From: Helicobacter fennelliae
GTDB lineage: Bacteria > Campylobacterota > Campylobacteria > Campylobacterales > Helicobacteraceae
Assembly (NCBI RefSeq): GCF_900451005.1
Contig: NZ_UGIB01000001.1
Span: forward strand, 1,612,001 to 1,676,000
Direction of reading: 5' to 3'
DNA length: 64,000 nucleotides
A model generated the notes under the pieces. It was not told the DNA's origin. It saw nothing but the letters and a program-made list of their open reading frames with translations, and searched no databases. Positions 40,617 to 50,817 of this stretch are shown here, in pieces (the first letter of the stretch is position 1; each line of letters starts with the position of its first letter). The position numbers and the translations under genes were made by a program.

Positions 40617-41345
40617 TTAAACTTTAAAGTTCTCACCCAAATAATATTTTTTGACAAGTGTATTATTGTAGATTTCCTCAGCATTTCCGCTTGCCAAAAG
40701 TGAGCCGGATTTAATCACATACGCCCTATCGCACACAGAGAGCATTTCGCGCACATTATGATCAGTGATTAGCACGCCGATATTCATAGAGCTAAGCTTT
40801 TGGATAATTTTTTGAATATCAATCACAGCGATTGGATCAACGCCAGCAAATGGCTCATCAAGCAAAATAAACTTCGGCTCCTTAACTAGCGCGCGCGCGA
40901 TCTCAACCCTTCTGCGCTCACCGCCACTTAGGCTTAGCCCTTTGCGCTTACGAATAGGCTCGATATTAAAAGTCTCAAGCATTTGCTCGATTTTGCGTTG
41001 TGCTGCTTTTTGAGATTTGAAAGTCGCTTCAGCTGCCAAGAAAAGATTATCCTCCACGCTCAAATCCTTAAAAATGCTTGACTCTTGCGGAAGATACCCG
41101 ATACCCATATTTGAACGTTTATGCAAAGGAAATTGAGACAAATCCACAGAATCTAAAAACGTCCCACCCCCTGTTGGCTTCAAAAGCCCACAAATCATAT
41201 AAAAAGTCGTCGTTTTGCCAGCACCATTTGGACCCAAAAGCCCAACTACTTCTCCACTTTGTATCTCTAAAGAAATATCATTGACAATTTTTGTTTTTTT
41301 GATATGTTTGGCTAAATGCTTTGCTTCAAGCTTATGAAGTCCCAA
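40617..41345 (-). CDS. lptB: Lipopolysaccharide export ABC ATPase LptB
   Basis: 242 residues. Powers LPS extraction from the inner membrane with LptFG. Walker [17 protein letters not shown], the LptB-typical [23 protein letters not shown] signature [15 protein letters not shown], and Walker [14 protein letters not shown] are intact. It lies 9 bases upstream of rpoN and downstream of tsaE, as in H. pylori. Confidence 0.96.
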   Translation of the reverse strand: MGLHKLEAKHLAKHIKKTKIVNDISLEIQSGEVVGLLGPNGAGKTTTFYMICGLLKPTGGGTFLDSVDLSQFPLHKRSNMGIGYLPQESSIFKDLSVEDNLFLAAEATFKSQKAAQRKIEQMLETFNIEPIRKRKGLSLSGGERRRVEIARALVKEPKFILLDEPFAGVDPIAVIDIQKIIQKLSSMNIGVLITDHNVREMLSVCDRAYVIKSGSLLASGNAEEIYNNTLVKKYYLGENFKV

Positions 41346-41428
41346 AATTTTCCTTTATCATAAATATGTATCACAATGTAAAATTAAAATTTAATTCTAC
41401 AAAATAATTGATTGGTTTTGTTTTAAAC

Positions 41429-41896
41429 TTATTCCAAAATTTTATAAATTCTGCCATTATCTGCTGGAATAATCTCAATATAAGTGCTTTTCATATGAAA
41501 ATATTTAAGCATATTCCACAAATCCTCTCCGCCCCACTCTACAAAGTGAATCCCGCCTTGACTAAGCCACTCCAAAAGCCCAAGCTCCAAAACCTCTGCG
41601 AGTGTATGATTATACAAATCATAATGATGAATACAGCCATAATGATGCGCAATACTAAAAGTTGGCGAGGTTACTTCCTCATTGATATTTATAAAACAAG
41701 CAAACCCCTTGACAAAAGTTGTTTTGCCACTGCCAACTTCTCCATTAAGCAAAAAAATGCTATTTTGCTTTGGCTTGATAGCCTCAAACACTTCATGCAA
41801 ATGCGCTATATCAGCAAAAATTTGCTTTGTATGTGGCGTGTTGGTGGTAATGTCTGCTTGTTTCATTTTTGTTTTATTCATTTTTGGACTCGACAT
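41429..41896 (-). CDS. tsaE: tRNA threonylcarbamoyladenosine biosynthesis ATPase TsaE
   Basis: Partner ATPase of TsaB-TsaD in making t6A37 of ANN-reading tRNAs. 155 residues from the first ATG, or 145 from the ATG at 41866. The P-loop LLNGEVGSGKTTFVKGFACF, then SPTFSIAHHY and HYDLYN, are TsaE hallmarks. The first ATG overlaps the end of dnaX by 23 bases. No clear ribosome site settles the start. Confidence 0.92.
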   Translation of the reverse strand: MSSPKMNKTKMKQADITTNTPHTKQIFADIAHLHEVFEAIKPKQNSIFLLNGEVGSGKTTFVKGFACFININEEVTSPTFSIAHHYGCIHHYDLYNHTLAEVLELGLLEWLSQGGIHFVEWGGEDLWNMLKYFHMKSTYIEIIPADNGRIYKILE

Positions 41897-43883
41897 ACAT
41901 TTTTGTTACCCCAAAATCTCTTTTCATCTGCTCTACAAGCTCTTTATTATCATCTAAAAATATTTCTATATGAGATTTTTCTTGTGCTGCTTGCTTTGTT
42001 TGGGGTTGCTCTGCTGTATTGCGCGTGCTTTCTGTTTGTGGATTTTCTTGTGTGTTTTCTTGTATATTTTCTACTTGTGTGGGGTTTTCTTGTGGGTTTT
42101 GCGAGATTGGATTTTGAGAAATTGGCGCATAAGAATCTATACTACTAGAATCTACACTTTTGAAATCCGTATCCTTGAAATCCGCGAAATCCGCATTCTT
42201 GGATTCTTTAGATTCTAAGGGAGAGTTGTTGTTTTGTAGTATCGCTTGATGTGTGAAGTCTTGTGGTGTTTGCTTATCTTGGTTGGAATTTTGTGTGTTT
42301 TGTTGTGTGGCTTGCAAGCTTTGCGTAGAGGCTACTTTTTGGATCTTAATTTTTGGACTAGATTCTAAGCTTTCTTGTGCGCTCGCGCTATTTTGTGTTC
42401 TATTTTGCGCGCCAAAGATGTGCTGCACAAATTCTTGAATGACTTTTCCAGATTTTGCAAGCGTGATTTTATCCTCATCATTTGGGTGAGAATCCCAATA
42501 CAGCACATTATCTTTAAATCCTACAAACTCCACACTCCGCTCAAACGCTTCGCCAACTTCTAATGATCGATCAAAAATAAGTCGCTTAAGCTCCACAAAA
42601 TACGGATAATATGTATCAAAATCTAAATCCATATTGCTTTGAGTAGATTCTAGTGTGGATTTTGATGATGTTTGGGGCTGTGGTGTAGAGGGTGTTAAGT
42701 TTGTGTTTGATTCAGGCAAATGCGCGGGCTGGTTTGTGGGCTGTGCGGGCTGGTTTGTAGCTGAAATTACAGGCTGATTCTTTACTTGAGATTCAAAAGA
42801 CGTAGGCTTTATAGCCTCGCTTGATAGGCTAGATTCTATTTTTTTTATTGCCTCATCAATGTCTTTAAGCTTTAAGGCTTCTTTCATCTTGAGACTTGTT
42901 AGCAAAAGCACAAATCCGCTATCTGCGCTAAATTTTGAAAGCGTTTTGGATTGGGTTAGGATTCTTAAAAATCTATCAACAAGCAAAGTCGGAAAGTCTG
43001 GATTCTGCGCAAAAACCGCATCTTTGAGAAAAAGTAGCATCTCATCAAGAATCATCTCACACTCATAATCACCAAAAATTTGTAGATTTTGCATTACGCC
43101 CTCTTCATCATTATGCAAAATAGACAAAAAGAAATCCTGCAGAATCTTTGGATCAACAACCCCTAACATTTTGGTTATTTGCTCGGTGGTGAGGAATTTA
43201 TTACAATAATTAATCGCTTGATCTGTAAGTGTGAGCGTATCGCGCAAGCTCCCACCACCTGCGCGCGTAAGCACATCAAGCGCACTATCTTCGTATTTGA
43301 CTTCTTCTTTGTCTAGGATTTTTTTGAGATGAGCAATGATGCTTTTTTGCGGAATCTTTTTGAATCTAAAATGCTGTGTCCGACTCAAAATCGTTACAGG
43401 CACTTTGAGTGGATCGGTTGTAGCAAGGATAAATTTCACATATTCTGGCGGCTCTTCCAAAGTCTTTAAAAGCGCGTTAAACGCCTCGCGAGAGAGCATA
43501 TGCACCTCATCGATGATAAAGATTTTGAATCGTCCCATAGCTGGCGCGTATTTGGTCTGCTCAATCAAATCTCTAATATTATCAATCCCGCGATTTGAAG
43601 CTCCGTCCATTTCGATAATGTCGATATTTCTTCCCTCAAGTGCGGCTTTGCAGTTTCCGCATTCCCCACAAGGTGTAGAAGTCGGTCCTTTTTCGCATTC
43701 CAAAGCGCGGGCAAAAATGCGCGCAGAGCTTGTTTTGCCACTTCCTCTCAATCCACTAAACAAATACGCATGAACGATACGATTTTTATCTAATGCTTGA
43801 GAGAGGGTTTGAGAAATCGCTTCTTGTCCGACAAGATCTTCGAAATTTTTTGGACGATATTTGAGTGCAAGTGCCAATGCCAT
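41874..43883 (-). CDS. dnaX: DNA polymerase III subunits gamma/tau DnaX
   Basis: Clamp-loader ATPase, 669 residues. Walker A FSGLRGSGKTSSARIFAR near 43-60, the zinc cysteines CEKGPTSTPCGECGNC, IIDEVHMLSREAFNALLKTL and the sensor SRTQHFRFKK are intact. From about residue 370 it is Gln/Asn/Ser-rich with repeated NPISQNPQENP-like units and several DSS/ESK stretches encoded by AGAATCT words, then a short conserved C-terminal domain. No obvious programmed frameshift site was identified. Confidence 0.96.
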   Translation of the reverse strand: MALALALKYRPKNFEDLVGQEAISQTLSQALDKNRIVHAYLFSGLRGSGKTSSARIFARALECEKGPTSTPCGECGNCKAALEGRNIDIIEMDGASNRGIDNIRDLIEQTKYAPAMGRFKIFIIDEVHMLSREAFNALLKTLEEPPEYVKFILATTDPLKVPVTILSRTQHFRFKKIPQKSIIAHLKKILDKEEVKYEDSALDVLTRAGGGSLRDTLTLTDQAINYCNKFLTTEQITKMLGVVDPKILQDFFLSILHNDEEGVMQNLQIFGDYECEMILDEMLLFLKDAVFAQNPDFPTLLVDRFLRILTQSKTLSKFSADSGFVLLLTSLKMKEALKLKDIDEAIKKIESSLSSEAIKPTSFESQVKNQPVISATNQPAQPTNQPAHLPESNTNLTPSTPQPQTSSKSTLESTQSNMDLDFDTYYPYFVELKRLIFDRSLEVGEAFERSVEFVGFKDNVLYWDSHPNDEDKITLAKSGKVIQEFVQHIFGAQNRTQNSASAQESLESSPKIKIQKVASTQSLQATQQNTQNSNQDKQTPQDFTHQAILQNNNSPLESKESKNADFADFKDTDFKSVDSSSIDSYAPISQNPISQNPQENPTQVENIQENTQENPQTESTRNTAEQPQTKQAAQEKSHIEIFLDDNKELVEQMKRDFGVTKMYVESKNE

Positions 43884-43947
43884 TTTATACCTTAGGAATG
43901 AGAATGTATTGTGGGCGTATTATACATATAAATGACTTGAAATAAGA

Positions 43948-44805
43948 TTAGAGATTATATCTTGCTACAAATCCCCTGTCATTTTGCGCTAAATCCCTAT
44001 AAAACTCCGCCTTGTATCCAGAATCTAAAAGCACAGAATTAAGCCGTTCTTTTTGGTCGTAGCCCATTTCGCAAGCAAGAAATGCTATCTTTTTGCGCGC
44101 GCATAAAGCGATGATGTCTTCTAGGATTTCACTTCCACACTCTCCACCAAAAAGTGCGCAATGTGGCTCAAATAACACATTTGGCTGAAGTGGATACGCA
44201 AGGCTAATGTAGGGTGGATTAGAAAACACAAGCTCAAAATCTTGCGTAATATCATCAAGCAATGAGGTGGATTTGAGGGTGATTTGATCTTCAAAATGAA
44301 AGTTTGTGATGTTATGCTTGGCGATATGTAAGGCTTCTTGGCTTATATCTGTGGCGATGATGTGGAGATTGGGGCAGGCTTTGGCGATACTAATTGAAAG
44401 TGCTGCGCTTCCTACGCCTATTTCTGCGATTTGGGTTAGGTGATGTGTCTGGACTAACTCAATGACTTTTTTAACTAGAATCTCACTTTCTGGGCGCGGG
44501 ATTAGCACCCCAAAATCTACAAAAAATTCATATTCAAAAAAGCTTGCGCTTTTTGTAAGGTATTCGATAGGAATCTGACTTAATCGCTGCTCTATAAGCT
44601 CAAAAAATAAAGCTTGACATTTGGAAGTAAGAGGGGTATCAAAATGCGTGTGTAGCCATACACGAGATTGGCAAAGCACAAATCCAAGCAAAATCTCAGC
44701 CTCAAGTCTATATCGCTCAATGCCATGATCTTTTAACATCAAACTTCCACAATCAATGGCTTGCTTGATGTTTAAAATGTGCGCTGTATTAGTCTTTGAG
44801 GGCAT
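43948..44805 (-). CDS. prmC: Peptide chain release factor N5-glutamine methyltransferase PrmC
   Basis: Methylates the GGQ glutamine of release factors. The catalytic NPPY motif appears in LVFSNPPYISL, with the AdoMet site IAEIGVGSAALSIS and the substrate-side GVLIPRPESEILV. I place the start at the ATG at 44805 (285 residues, MPSKTNTAHILN). The longer reading from 44886 would overlap the protease gene by 98 bases and add an atypical leader. It ends upstream of dnaX with a short gap. Confidence 0.9.
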   Translation of the reverse strand: MPSKTNTAHILNIKQAIDCGSLMLKDHGIERYRLEAEILLGFVLCQSRVWLHTHFDTPLTSKCQALFFELIEQRLSQIPIEYLTKSASFFEYEFFVDFGVLIPRPESEILVKKVIELVQTHHLTQIAEIGVGSAALSISIAKACPNLHIIATDISQEALHIAKHNITNFHFEDQITLKSTSLLDDITQDFELVFSNPPYISLAYPLQPNVLFEPHCALFGGECGSEILEDIIALCARKKIAFLACEMGYDQKERLNSVLLDSGYKAEFYRDLAQNDRGFVARYNL

Positions 44806-45976
44806 AGAGTCGATCAAGTAATGGCGGGTGTGTGTAATGGAAAAAAATGTAGATTTTATGAGCGTATGGAAAGGTTTTGTTTTCATTGACTAAGCGGATA
44901 AGTGCTTCTTTGAGGCAGTGTGGGTTTGTCAAAGATGCGCCATAAGAATCCGCCCTGTATTCAGCTTTGCGACTAAAGTAGCCGATGATTGGCATAACCC
45001 AAAACGACACAATAGGCGCAATAAGCAAAAGCACAATCAAAGTTGTCGCGTCATTTTTTTCTATACGCAAAAGCGAAAAAATAGATTCTGGTAAATGCCC
45101 GGCGATAAAAAATAGCACAAATAATAACACGCCCATAATACTGAGATTAACCAAAATATCTTTATGCTTAAAATGCCCCAACTCATGTCCCAAAATAGCA
45201 AGCAGTCCTTCTGTGCTGACTTTTTCTAAAAGTGTATCAAACAAAACAACGCGCTTTGAGCTTCCAAGCCCTCCAAAATACGCATTAAGTCGCCCATCTC
45301 GCCTGCTTGCGTCCATCACAAATACGCCTTTTGCATGAAAGCCTGCTTTTTGCATAAGGTCTTGGATTTTGGTTTTGAGATTCTCATCATTAAGTGGAGT
45401 GAAGGTATTAAATATCGGGGCGATAAGCGTTGGATAAAACATATTTAAAAGTATCAATACCATAAACACAAAGCCAAATCCAGCCAACCACCAATGCGTA
45501 TAAGACATCACACTTACAAGTATCCACAAAATAACAAACCCAAAAAATAACATTAGCACAAAGCCTTTGAGCGTATCAAGGACAAAAAGCTTTGGAGTTA
45601 TGGTTGAAAACCCAAATCTTTTATCCAAAACAAGCTGCTGATATGCTTTAAGCGGAAGCGAAAGCACTGAATTCACCGCAACAAAGCTCAACACAAACGC
45701 TATGGATTCTAAATGCGCAGGATAGAATCCAAAATATTCTTGCAAAATATAAAACCCAAACAGCACCCAGCACGCAAAAATAACCGCGTCAAAAAGACTA
45801 TGAATGATAGAGAGTCGTAGTGTTGAGAGTGAATATTTGGCTGAAGTGATATAATCTTTTGGTGGCAAAATAACAGCGGTTTTTTGGGAGTAGATTCTGA
45901 TATGTCGTATTTGTAGCCAGTCAATTAATATACTCGGAAATGTAAATATCAAAAGATACAAAGCAACAAAAAACAT
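44789..45976 (-). CDS. M48 family (CAAX prenyl protease/Ste24-like) membrane metallopeptidase
   Basis: About 395 residues with several membrane helices and the zinc site AILGHELGHFKHKD; the third ligand is likely Glu in AEYRADSYGA. FFGGLGSS-type NAYFGGLGSSKRVVLFDTLL is characteristic of Ste24-like M48 proteases. In bacteria the role is membrane-protein quality control. The ATG at 45976 has AAGGA 7 bases upstream, better than the ATG at 46006. It overlaps prmC by 17 bases. Confidence 0.9.
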   Translation of the reverse strand: MFFVALYLLIFTFPSILIDWLQIRHIRIYSQKTAVILPPKDYITSAKYSLSTLRLSIIHSLFDAVIFACWVLFGFYILQEYFGFYPAHLESIAFVLSFVAVNSVLSLPLKAYQQLVLDKRFGFSTITPKLFVLDTLKGFVLMLFFGFVILWILVSVMSYTHWWLAGFGFVFMVLILLNMFYPTLIAPIFNTFTPLNDENLKTKIQDLMQKAGFHAKGVFVMDASRRDGRLNAYFGGLGSSKRVVLFDTLLEKVSTEGLLAILGHELGHFKHKDILVNLSIMGVLLFVLFFIAGHLPESIFSLLRIEKNDATTLIVLLLIAPIVSFWVMPIIGYFSRKAEYRADSYGASLTNPHCLKEALIRLVNENKTFPYAHKIYIFFHYTHPPLLDRLYALKD

Positions 45977-46112
45977 CGTCATTTCCTTACGATCAAAAAT
46001 TTCCAAGTATTCTAAACAAAAAATATAAATCTAAACACAATAACTTTTAAGCACTATTTGTATAGGATTATAAAAAATTTTGCATAAGCCAAGCAAGAAT
46101 TAAGGAATACAA

Positions 46113-47765
46113 ATGCATAACACAAAATATATCTTTGTTACCGGTGGAGTGCTAAGCTCTCTTGGTAAGGGCATATCATCTTCATCAATTGGCACACTTT
46201 TAAAACAAAGTGGCTATAAAGTGGCGATACTCAAAATCGATCCCTACATCAATGTAGATCCCGGAACAATGAGTCCGCTTGAGCATGGAGAAGTGTTTGT
46301 AACTGCTGATGGCGCAGAAACGGATTTAGATATAGGGCATTATGAGCGGTTTTTGAATGTCAATTTCACAAAGCAAAATAATTTTACCACCGGTCAAGTC
46401 TATCTTTCTGTGATAGAAAACGAACGACAAGGCAATTATTTAGGCAAAACGATTCAAATCGTCCCGCATATCGTTGATGAGATCAAAAAACGCATTAAAT
46501 CAGTGGGTAAAAATTTTGACTTTTTGGTCGTGGAGCTTGGCGGAACAATCGGCGATATGGAGGGTTTGCCATTTCTTGAGGCGATGAGACAAATAAAACA
46601 TGAGCTTCCAAAATCAAAAGTAATCAGCATTCATGTTACATTGATTCCGCTTATTAAGGCTGCTGGCGAGCTAAAAACAAAGCCTACACAGCATTCTGTG
46701 CAAGAGCTTCGTCGTATCGGGATCTCACCACAAATCATTGTCGCTCGCTGCGAAAAACCCCTCTCAAAAGAGCTCAAAAAAAAGCTAGCCCTTAGCTGTG
46801 ATGTCGATGATGATAGTGTGATTGAAGCAGTTGATGCGCAAAGCATTTATCAATGCCCGCTTAATTTCTTAAAAGAAGGTATCTTAACGCCCATAGCACG
46901 AAGATTTGAGCTTCAAGAATTGCGCCCGCAAATGCAGGATTGGGACGCGCTTGTCAAAAAAATCATTCTGCCAAAAGATGAAGTTACAATCGCATTTGTC
47001 GGCAAATATCTAAGCCTCAAAGAATCTTATAAATCACTCACTGAAGCACTTATTCATGTTGGGGCAAATCTTGATGCTAGGGTCAATATCAAATGGATAG
47101 ATTCACAGAATCTAGATTCTAGTAATCCTAAAATCATCGATGATACGCTTGGTGATGTTGATGGAATCTTGATTCCGGGAGGGTTTGGAGAAAGAGGGAT
47201 TGAGGGCAAAATGATTGCTATCACTTATGCACGCGAGCATAACATTCCGTTTTTGGGTATTTGCCTTGGAATGCAGCTAAGTATCATTGAGTTTGCACAC
47301 AATGTCTTGCATATCAAAGAAGCAAATTCAAGCGAATTTGATCCAAACACCCCATATCCATTTATTTATCTCATCGAGGATTTTATCGATCAGCAAGGAA
47401 ACAATCAAATACGCACATACAAATCGCCAATGGGTGGCACAATGAGGCTTGGCGAGTATGAATGTATCCTTGCAAAAGGGACAAAAATCCTCAAAGCCTA
47501 CAATGACCAATCACTTATCAAAGAGCGACATCGTCATCGCTATGAAGCAAACCCAAAATACAAAGCAATGCTTGAAGAGTATGGGCTTCTTATCAGTGGA
47601 GAATCCAAAAACGGCTTGATTGAGACAATCGAACTTCAAGATCACCCATTTTTTGTGGGCGTTCAGTTTCACCCTGAATTTACCTCGCGACTTCAAGCCC
47701 CAAATCCGATTATCCTTGAATTTGTCAAGCAAAGTCTAGAATCTAAAAATAAAACCTCTAAATAG
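46113..47765 (+). CDS. pyrG: CTP synthase PyrG
   Basis: Amidates UTP to CTP using glutamine. 550 residues: synthetase domain with [20 protein letters not shown] and [20 protein letters not shown]; glutaminase domain with the nucleophile in [10 protein letters not shown] and the HPEF near the end. AAGGAAT precedes the ATG. recJ follows after two bases. An AGAATCTAGATTCT palindrome lies inside (47107), encoding NLDS in a loop region. Confidence 0.97.
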   Translation: MHNTKYIFVTGGVLSSLGKGISSSSIGTLLKQSGYKVAILKIDPYINVDPGTMSPLEHGEVFVTADGAETDLDIGHYERFLNVNFTKQNNFTTGQVYLSVIENERQGNYLGKTIQIVPHIVDEIKKRIKSVGKNFDFLVVELGGTIGDMEGLPFLEAMRQIKHELPKSKVISIHVTLIPLIKAAGELKTKPTQHSVQELRRIGISPQIIVARCEKPLSKELKKKLALSCDVDDDSVIEAVDAQSIYQCPLNFLKEGILTPIARRFELQELRPQMQDWDALVKKIILPKDEVTIAFVGKYLSLKESYKSLTEALIHVGANLDARVNIKWIDSQNLDSSNPKIIDDTLGDVDGILIPGGFGERGIEGKMIAITYAREHNIPFLGICLGMQLSIIEFAHNVLHIKEANSSEFDPNTPYPFIYLIEDFIDQQGNNQIRTYKSPMGGTMRLGEYECILAKGTKILKAYNDQSLIKERHRHRYEANPKYKAMLEEYGLLISGESKNGLIETIELQDHPFFVGVQFHPEFTSRLQAPNPIILEFVKQSLESKNKTSK

Positions 47766-47767
47766 TT

Positions 47768-49357
47768 ATGAAACTCACAAAACAAAAAATCAAAGAGATT
47801 CTGACGCTAAGGACGCAAAATTGGGATTTTAAAACCCTCTCTTCATTGCCTCACCCATACACGCTCAAAAACTGCAAAGAAGCCTCACAGATCATAGCCA
47901 AATCCATACAAGAGCACAAAAAAATCCTCATTGTCGGGGATTATGATGTCGATGGAATCATCGCTAGTGTCGTGATGATGAAGTTTTTTGAATACATAGG
48001 TTATAGCAATGTGCAATATGTCATTCCTAATCGCTTTGAAGATGGCTATGGGCTTTCTGTGGATATTATCCGCAAACATATTGGCGATACGGGCGATATT
48101 ATCATCACGGTTGATAATGGCATTACAGCTTTTGAAGCCGCGCAGTTTTGCTTTGAGAGAGGGATTCCGCTTATCATAACCGATCATCATATTCCCAAAG
48201 ATACACTTCCAAACGCTACTTACATTATAAACCCTCAGCAAAAAGACTGCAATTTCGCACAAAAAGAAATCTGCGGGGCTATGGTAGCGTGGTATTTTTG
48301 CGCCGGGATCAAAATCGCGCTAGAATCTAAAGTCAATCTCACGCAACTTTTAGAGCTCATCATGCTAGCAACAATAGCTGATATGATGCCTCTAACACAA
48401 ATCAACAAATGTATCGTGCTATATGGACTCAAAAAGCTACAAAACACGAATTTTCTAGCACTCCAAAAGCTAAAAACCCAACTCAAAACCAAAAACCCAA
48501 CTGCCATTGATATATCATTTAGTATCACGCCTCTTATCAATGCTGCCGGAAGAATGGGCGAAGGAAGGATAGCAAGCGAGTTTTTGCTCTGCAATGATGA
48601 GCAAAAAAGCAACGAACTTTTTGCAATGCTTTTAGAGCTTAATAAAGAGCGCAAAGATACCGCAAAGAGCGTGCTTGAAGAAGCTATGCAGAGTGCGTAT
48701 ATTTATGATTATGCAGTCATTGCCAAAAATGATGCGTGGCATGAGGGCGTGCTAGGGATTGTTGCGGCGCAAATGGCGGAAAAATTTGAGCGACCTGCAT
48801 TTGTGTTTTCTAAGACAAATGCAGGACTCAAGGGAAGTGCGCGCTCATTTGGGGATATTGATTTGATGCAAATGCTCCTAAAAGCCAAAGATTATCTCGG
48901 AGAATTTGGCGGGCATAGCAAGGCTGCTGGCATAGGCATAGATGAGGAAAAATTTTTAGACTTTTGTCAATACCTTCAGAATCTAGATTCTACTTCTACT
49001 ATTTCTCGCAAAGATTCTGCTTGCGGGCTTAGTGATCCGCTAGATTCTGGTATATTTGGAGAGATTGAAGGAAGTGATATTGATGAGGAGCTTTTGGCAC
49101 TTCTTCAGGAGTTTGAGCCATTTGGACAAGCCAATCCAAAGCCTACTTTTCAAGCAACACTTCAAGTCAAATCCATAGAAAATATTAAAAACCTCCATCA
49201 AAAATTTAGATTCCACACAACACATATTCAGGCTATTTCGTTTTTTAGCTCTGTTGAGATAGACAAAAACCAATGGGTGAAGGTTGATTTTAATATGCAT
49301 CTTGATATATTTGGCAATAAGCCTATTATGGTGATTAAACAGATCCAAGAATGCTAA
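47768..49357 (+). CDS. recJ: Single-stranded-DNA-specific exonuclease RecJ
   Basis: 5'-3' exonuclease of recombination and repair, 529 residues. DHH-family motifs: GDYDVDGIIAS near 57, TVDNGITAFEAA, ITDHHIPKDTLP, and the DHHA1 region with GSARSFGDIDLMQML and GEFGGHSKAAGIGI. A segment at about 407-437 (STSTISRKDSACGLSDPLDS) is encoded by clustered AGAATCT/AGATTCT words and looks like a species-specific insertion. Confidence 0.94.
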   Translation: MKLTKQKIKEILTLRTQNWDFKTLSSLPHPYTLKNCKEASQIIAKSIQEHKKILIVGDYDVDGIIASVVMMKFFEYIGYSNVQYVIPNRFEDGYGLSVDIIRKHIGDTGDIIITVDNGITAFEAAQFCFERGIPLIITDHHIPKDTLPNATYIINPQQKDCNFAQKEICGAMVAWYFCAGIKIALESKVNLTQLLELIMLATIADMMPLTQINKCIVLYGLKKLQNTNFLALQKLKTQLKTKNPTAIDISFSITPLINAAGRMGEGRIASEFLLCNDEQKSNELFAMLLELNKERKDTAKSVLEEAMQSAYIYDYAVIAKNDAWHEGVLGIVAAQMAEKFERPAFVFSKTNAGLKGSARSFGDIDLMQMLLKAKDYLGEFGGHSKAAGIGIDEEKFLDFCQYLQNLDSTSTISRKDSACGLSDPLDSGIFGEIEGSDIDEELLALLQEFEPFGQANPKPTFQATLQVKSIENIKNLHQKFRFHTTHIQAISFFSSVEIDKNQWVKVDFNMHLDIFGNKPIMVIKQIQEC

Positions 49358-49415
49358 AGCTAGAATCTAAAGTAAAAGAATCTAGATTCTATAAATTGTA
49401 TTTATGTGTTTTTGT

Positions 49416-50300
49416 TTATTTTTGGGTGGATTTTGTGAGCTTCTTTTTGGGCTGTTTGGGAATATTAATTTTTGGGGGTTTTAGATTCTCTAGATTCTGC
49501 TTTTGCCCTATTCTATATAGCGCGAAGTCATATTTGATCGGATCGTCTCTATCAAATGCCCCAAGATTCTTACTCACTTCCAAAACCGCTTTGATGTCAT
49601 AGCTTTTGCGCTTCAAAAGCCCTAGATTCTGGCACATTCTAAATGTGTGCGTATCAAGTGGCAGAAGTAAATCGCTTGTTTTTATATACGCATTCCAAAT
49701 GCCTAGATCGACATTATCTTTGCGCACCATCCAGCGCATAAACATATTCCAACGTTTCAGTGGCGAAGAAGTGTGAGGCTTACCTACCAAAAAATCAAAC
49801 CCCATGCTTTGATGATTGCTCGCTTGTCTGATCGCCTCCATACACTCATAGATAATTTTTATAATTTTGGTATTCTCTATATTTTTGGCATTCATAGAAG
49901 GCACGGAAAGCTTGGTATTTTTGGTATTTTTGCAAGATTTATCCTTCGCGCAATGTGTAATGATAGATTCAAGCGCATTGGCACTTTTTAGCTCACAAAG
50001 CCCCAAAAAAAGAGCCTTGACATCATCTTGAGTTTGGAATCTATAATACGGAAAAGAAGTGCGCAAAATCCTCTCCCTAGAATCCAAAAGCCCAAAGTCA
50101 AGACTCTGCAAAAACTTAACAATAGATCGCACATTACCATACGCAAACAGCGCGCAAATAAGGGCTATGTATTCGATATTTGGGTGATTTTTGTATTGAT
50201 AGAGCACAAAAAGTGGATCAAGATTTGTATGAGTGATAGAATCTTTTGTGTTGTGTATGTGGTATTGGAAGTCAAGTTGGGCTTTGAGGTTGTGGTTCAT
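49416..50300 (-). CDS. TIGR02757 (DUF2400) family protein
   Basis: 294 residues. Conserved family blocks visible: FVLYQYKNHPNIEYIALICA then LFAYGNV; LKRWNMFMRWMVRKDNVDLG; LLLPLDTHTFRMCQNLGL; DPIKYDFALYRIGQ. The pattern recalls HhH-GPD DNA glycosylases and the family is often described as related to them, but activity is not known to me. A Lys/Asn-rich insert (KNTKNTKLS... ENTKIIKI) sits in the middle. It converges on recJ. Confidence 0.85.
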   Translation of the reverse strand: MNHNLKAQLDFQYHIHNTKDSITHTNLDPLFVLYQYKNHPNIEYIALICALFAYGNVRSIVKFLQSLDFGLLDSRERILRTSFPYYRFQTQDDVKALFLGLCELKSANALESIITHCAKDKSCKNTKNTKLSVPSMNAKNIENTKIIKIIYECMEAIRQASNHQSMGFDFLVGKPHTSSPLKRWNMFMRWMVRKDNVDLGIWNAYIKTSDLLLPLDTHTFRMCQNLGLLKRKSYDIKAVLEVSKNLGAFDRDDPIKYDFALYRIGQKQNLENLKPPKINIPKQPKKKLTKSTQK

Positions 50301-50403
50301 TTTATGCCTTTGTAAATTCTAATTTCCATGGAATCTAAATCCTCTCTTTTGACTTCTTTTTGTATTTGCATAGATTCTACTAGAATCTGTCGTTTTTGTC
50401 GTC

Positions 50404-50545
50404 CGTTTTTGTCGTCATTGCAAAGCCCTTTAGGGCTGTGGCAATCCATTTTGACTAGATTGCTTCGGCTTTGTGCCTCGCAATTGAGGGAGCAGGCTTG
50501 TCATTGCGAGTAGTTGTAAAACTGCGTGGCAATCTAGCAAATCCA
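50404..50545. repeat. REP-like palindromic repeat cluster
   Basis: GTCATTGCAAAGCCCTTTAG with GGGCTGTGGCAATCCA, then CATTGCGAGTAGTTGTAAAA with CTGCGTGGCAATC form REP hairpins. With the family B element it fills 50301-50817, which holds no gene. Confidence 0.7.
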
Positions 50546-50662
50546 GAATCTAAACCAGAATCCACTTCATCATGCCTTAAGCATCTGCAAAAAATCCAGA
50601 GAGAAACAAACCAGAATCTATTTTAGAATCTAGAATCTATGAAAACACAATGGCGCATCACG

Positions 50663-50792
50663 AAATTCTCTATTTTTAGCTTATTTTTATAATTTTGCAA
50701 GTTTGGCGCAAGATAAAATCAAGTGAGTCGCACTTTTTGTGCGTTGCCAAACAACACAAGATAAAACCAAACGAAGCAAAAAGAGAGAATTT
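50663..50792. repeat. Intergenic inverted-arm element, family B, copy 2
   Basis: AAATTCTCTATTTTT at 50663-50677 pairs with AAAAAGAGAGAATTT at 50778-50792, one mismatch at the same place as in copy 1. Relative to copy 1 a C-G pair is replaced by T-A in both arms. The inside holds the hairpin AGTCGCACTTTTTGTGCG (about 50728-50746). Upstream flanks of both copies share AGAATCTAGA and TATG-AAACACAA. Confidence 0.6.
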
Positions 50793-50817
50793 AGCTCTCA
50801 TAGAATCTAAATTCTAG

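Noticed and set aside
41408-42148. 246-codon plus-strand open frame
   Set aside because: It lies opposite tsaE and the dnaX C-terminal region, which are well supported. Its hydrophobic, Cys/Phe-rich translation is typical of antisense reading.
44803-44886. Longer prmC start at 44886
   Set aside because: It would overlap the M48 protease gene by 98 bases and add a leader unlike the family.
50328-50513. Short plus-strand frame after the TIGR02757 gene
   Set aside because: Its translation is REP sequence (SPLGLWQSILTRLLR-type), so it is not a gene.
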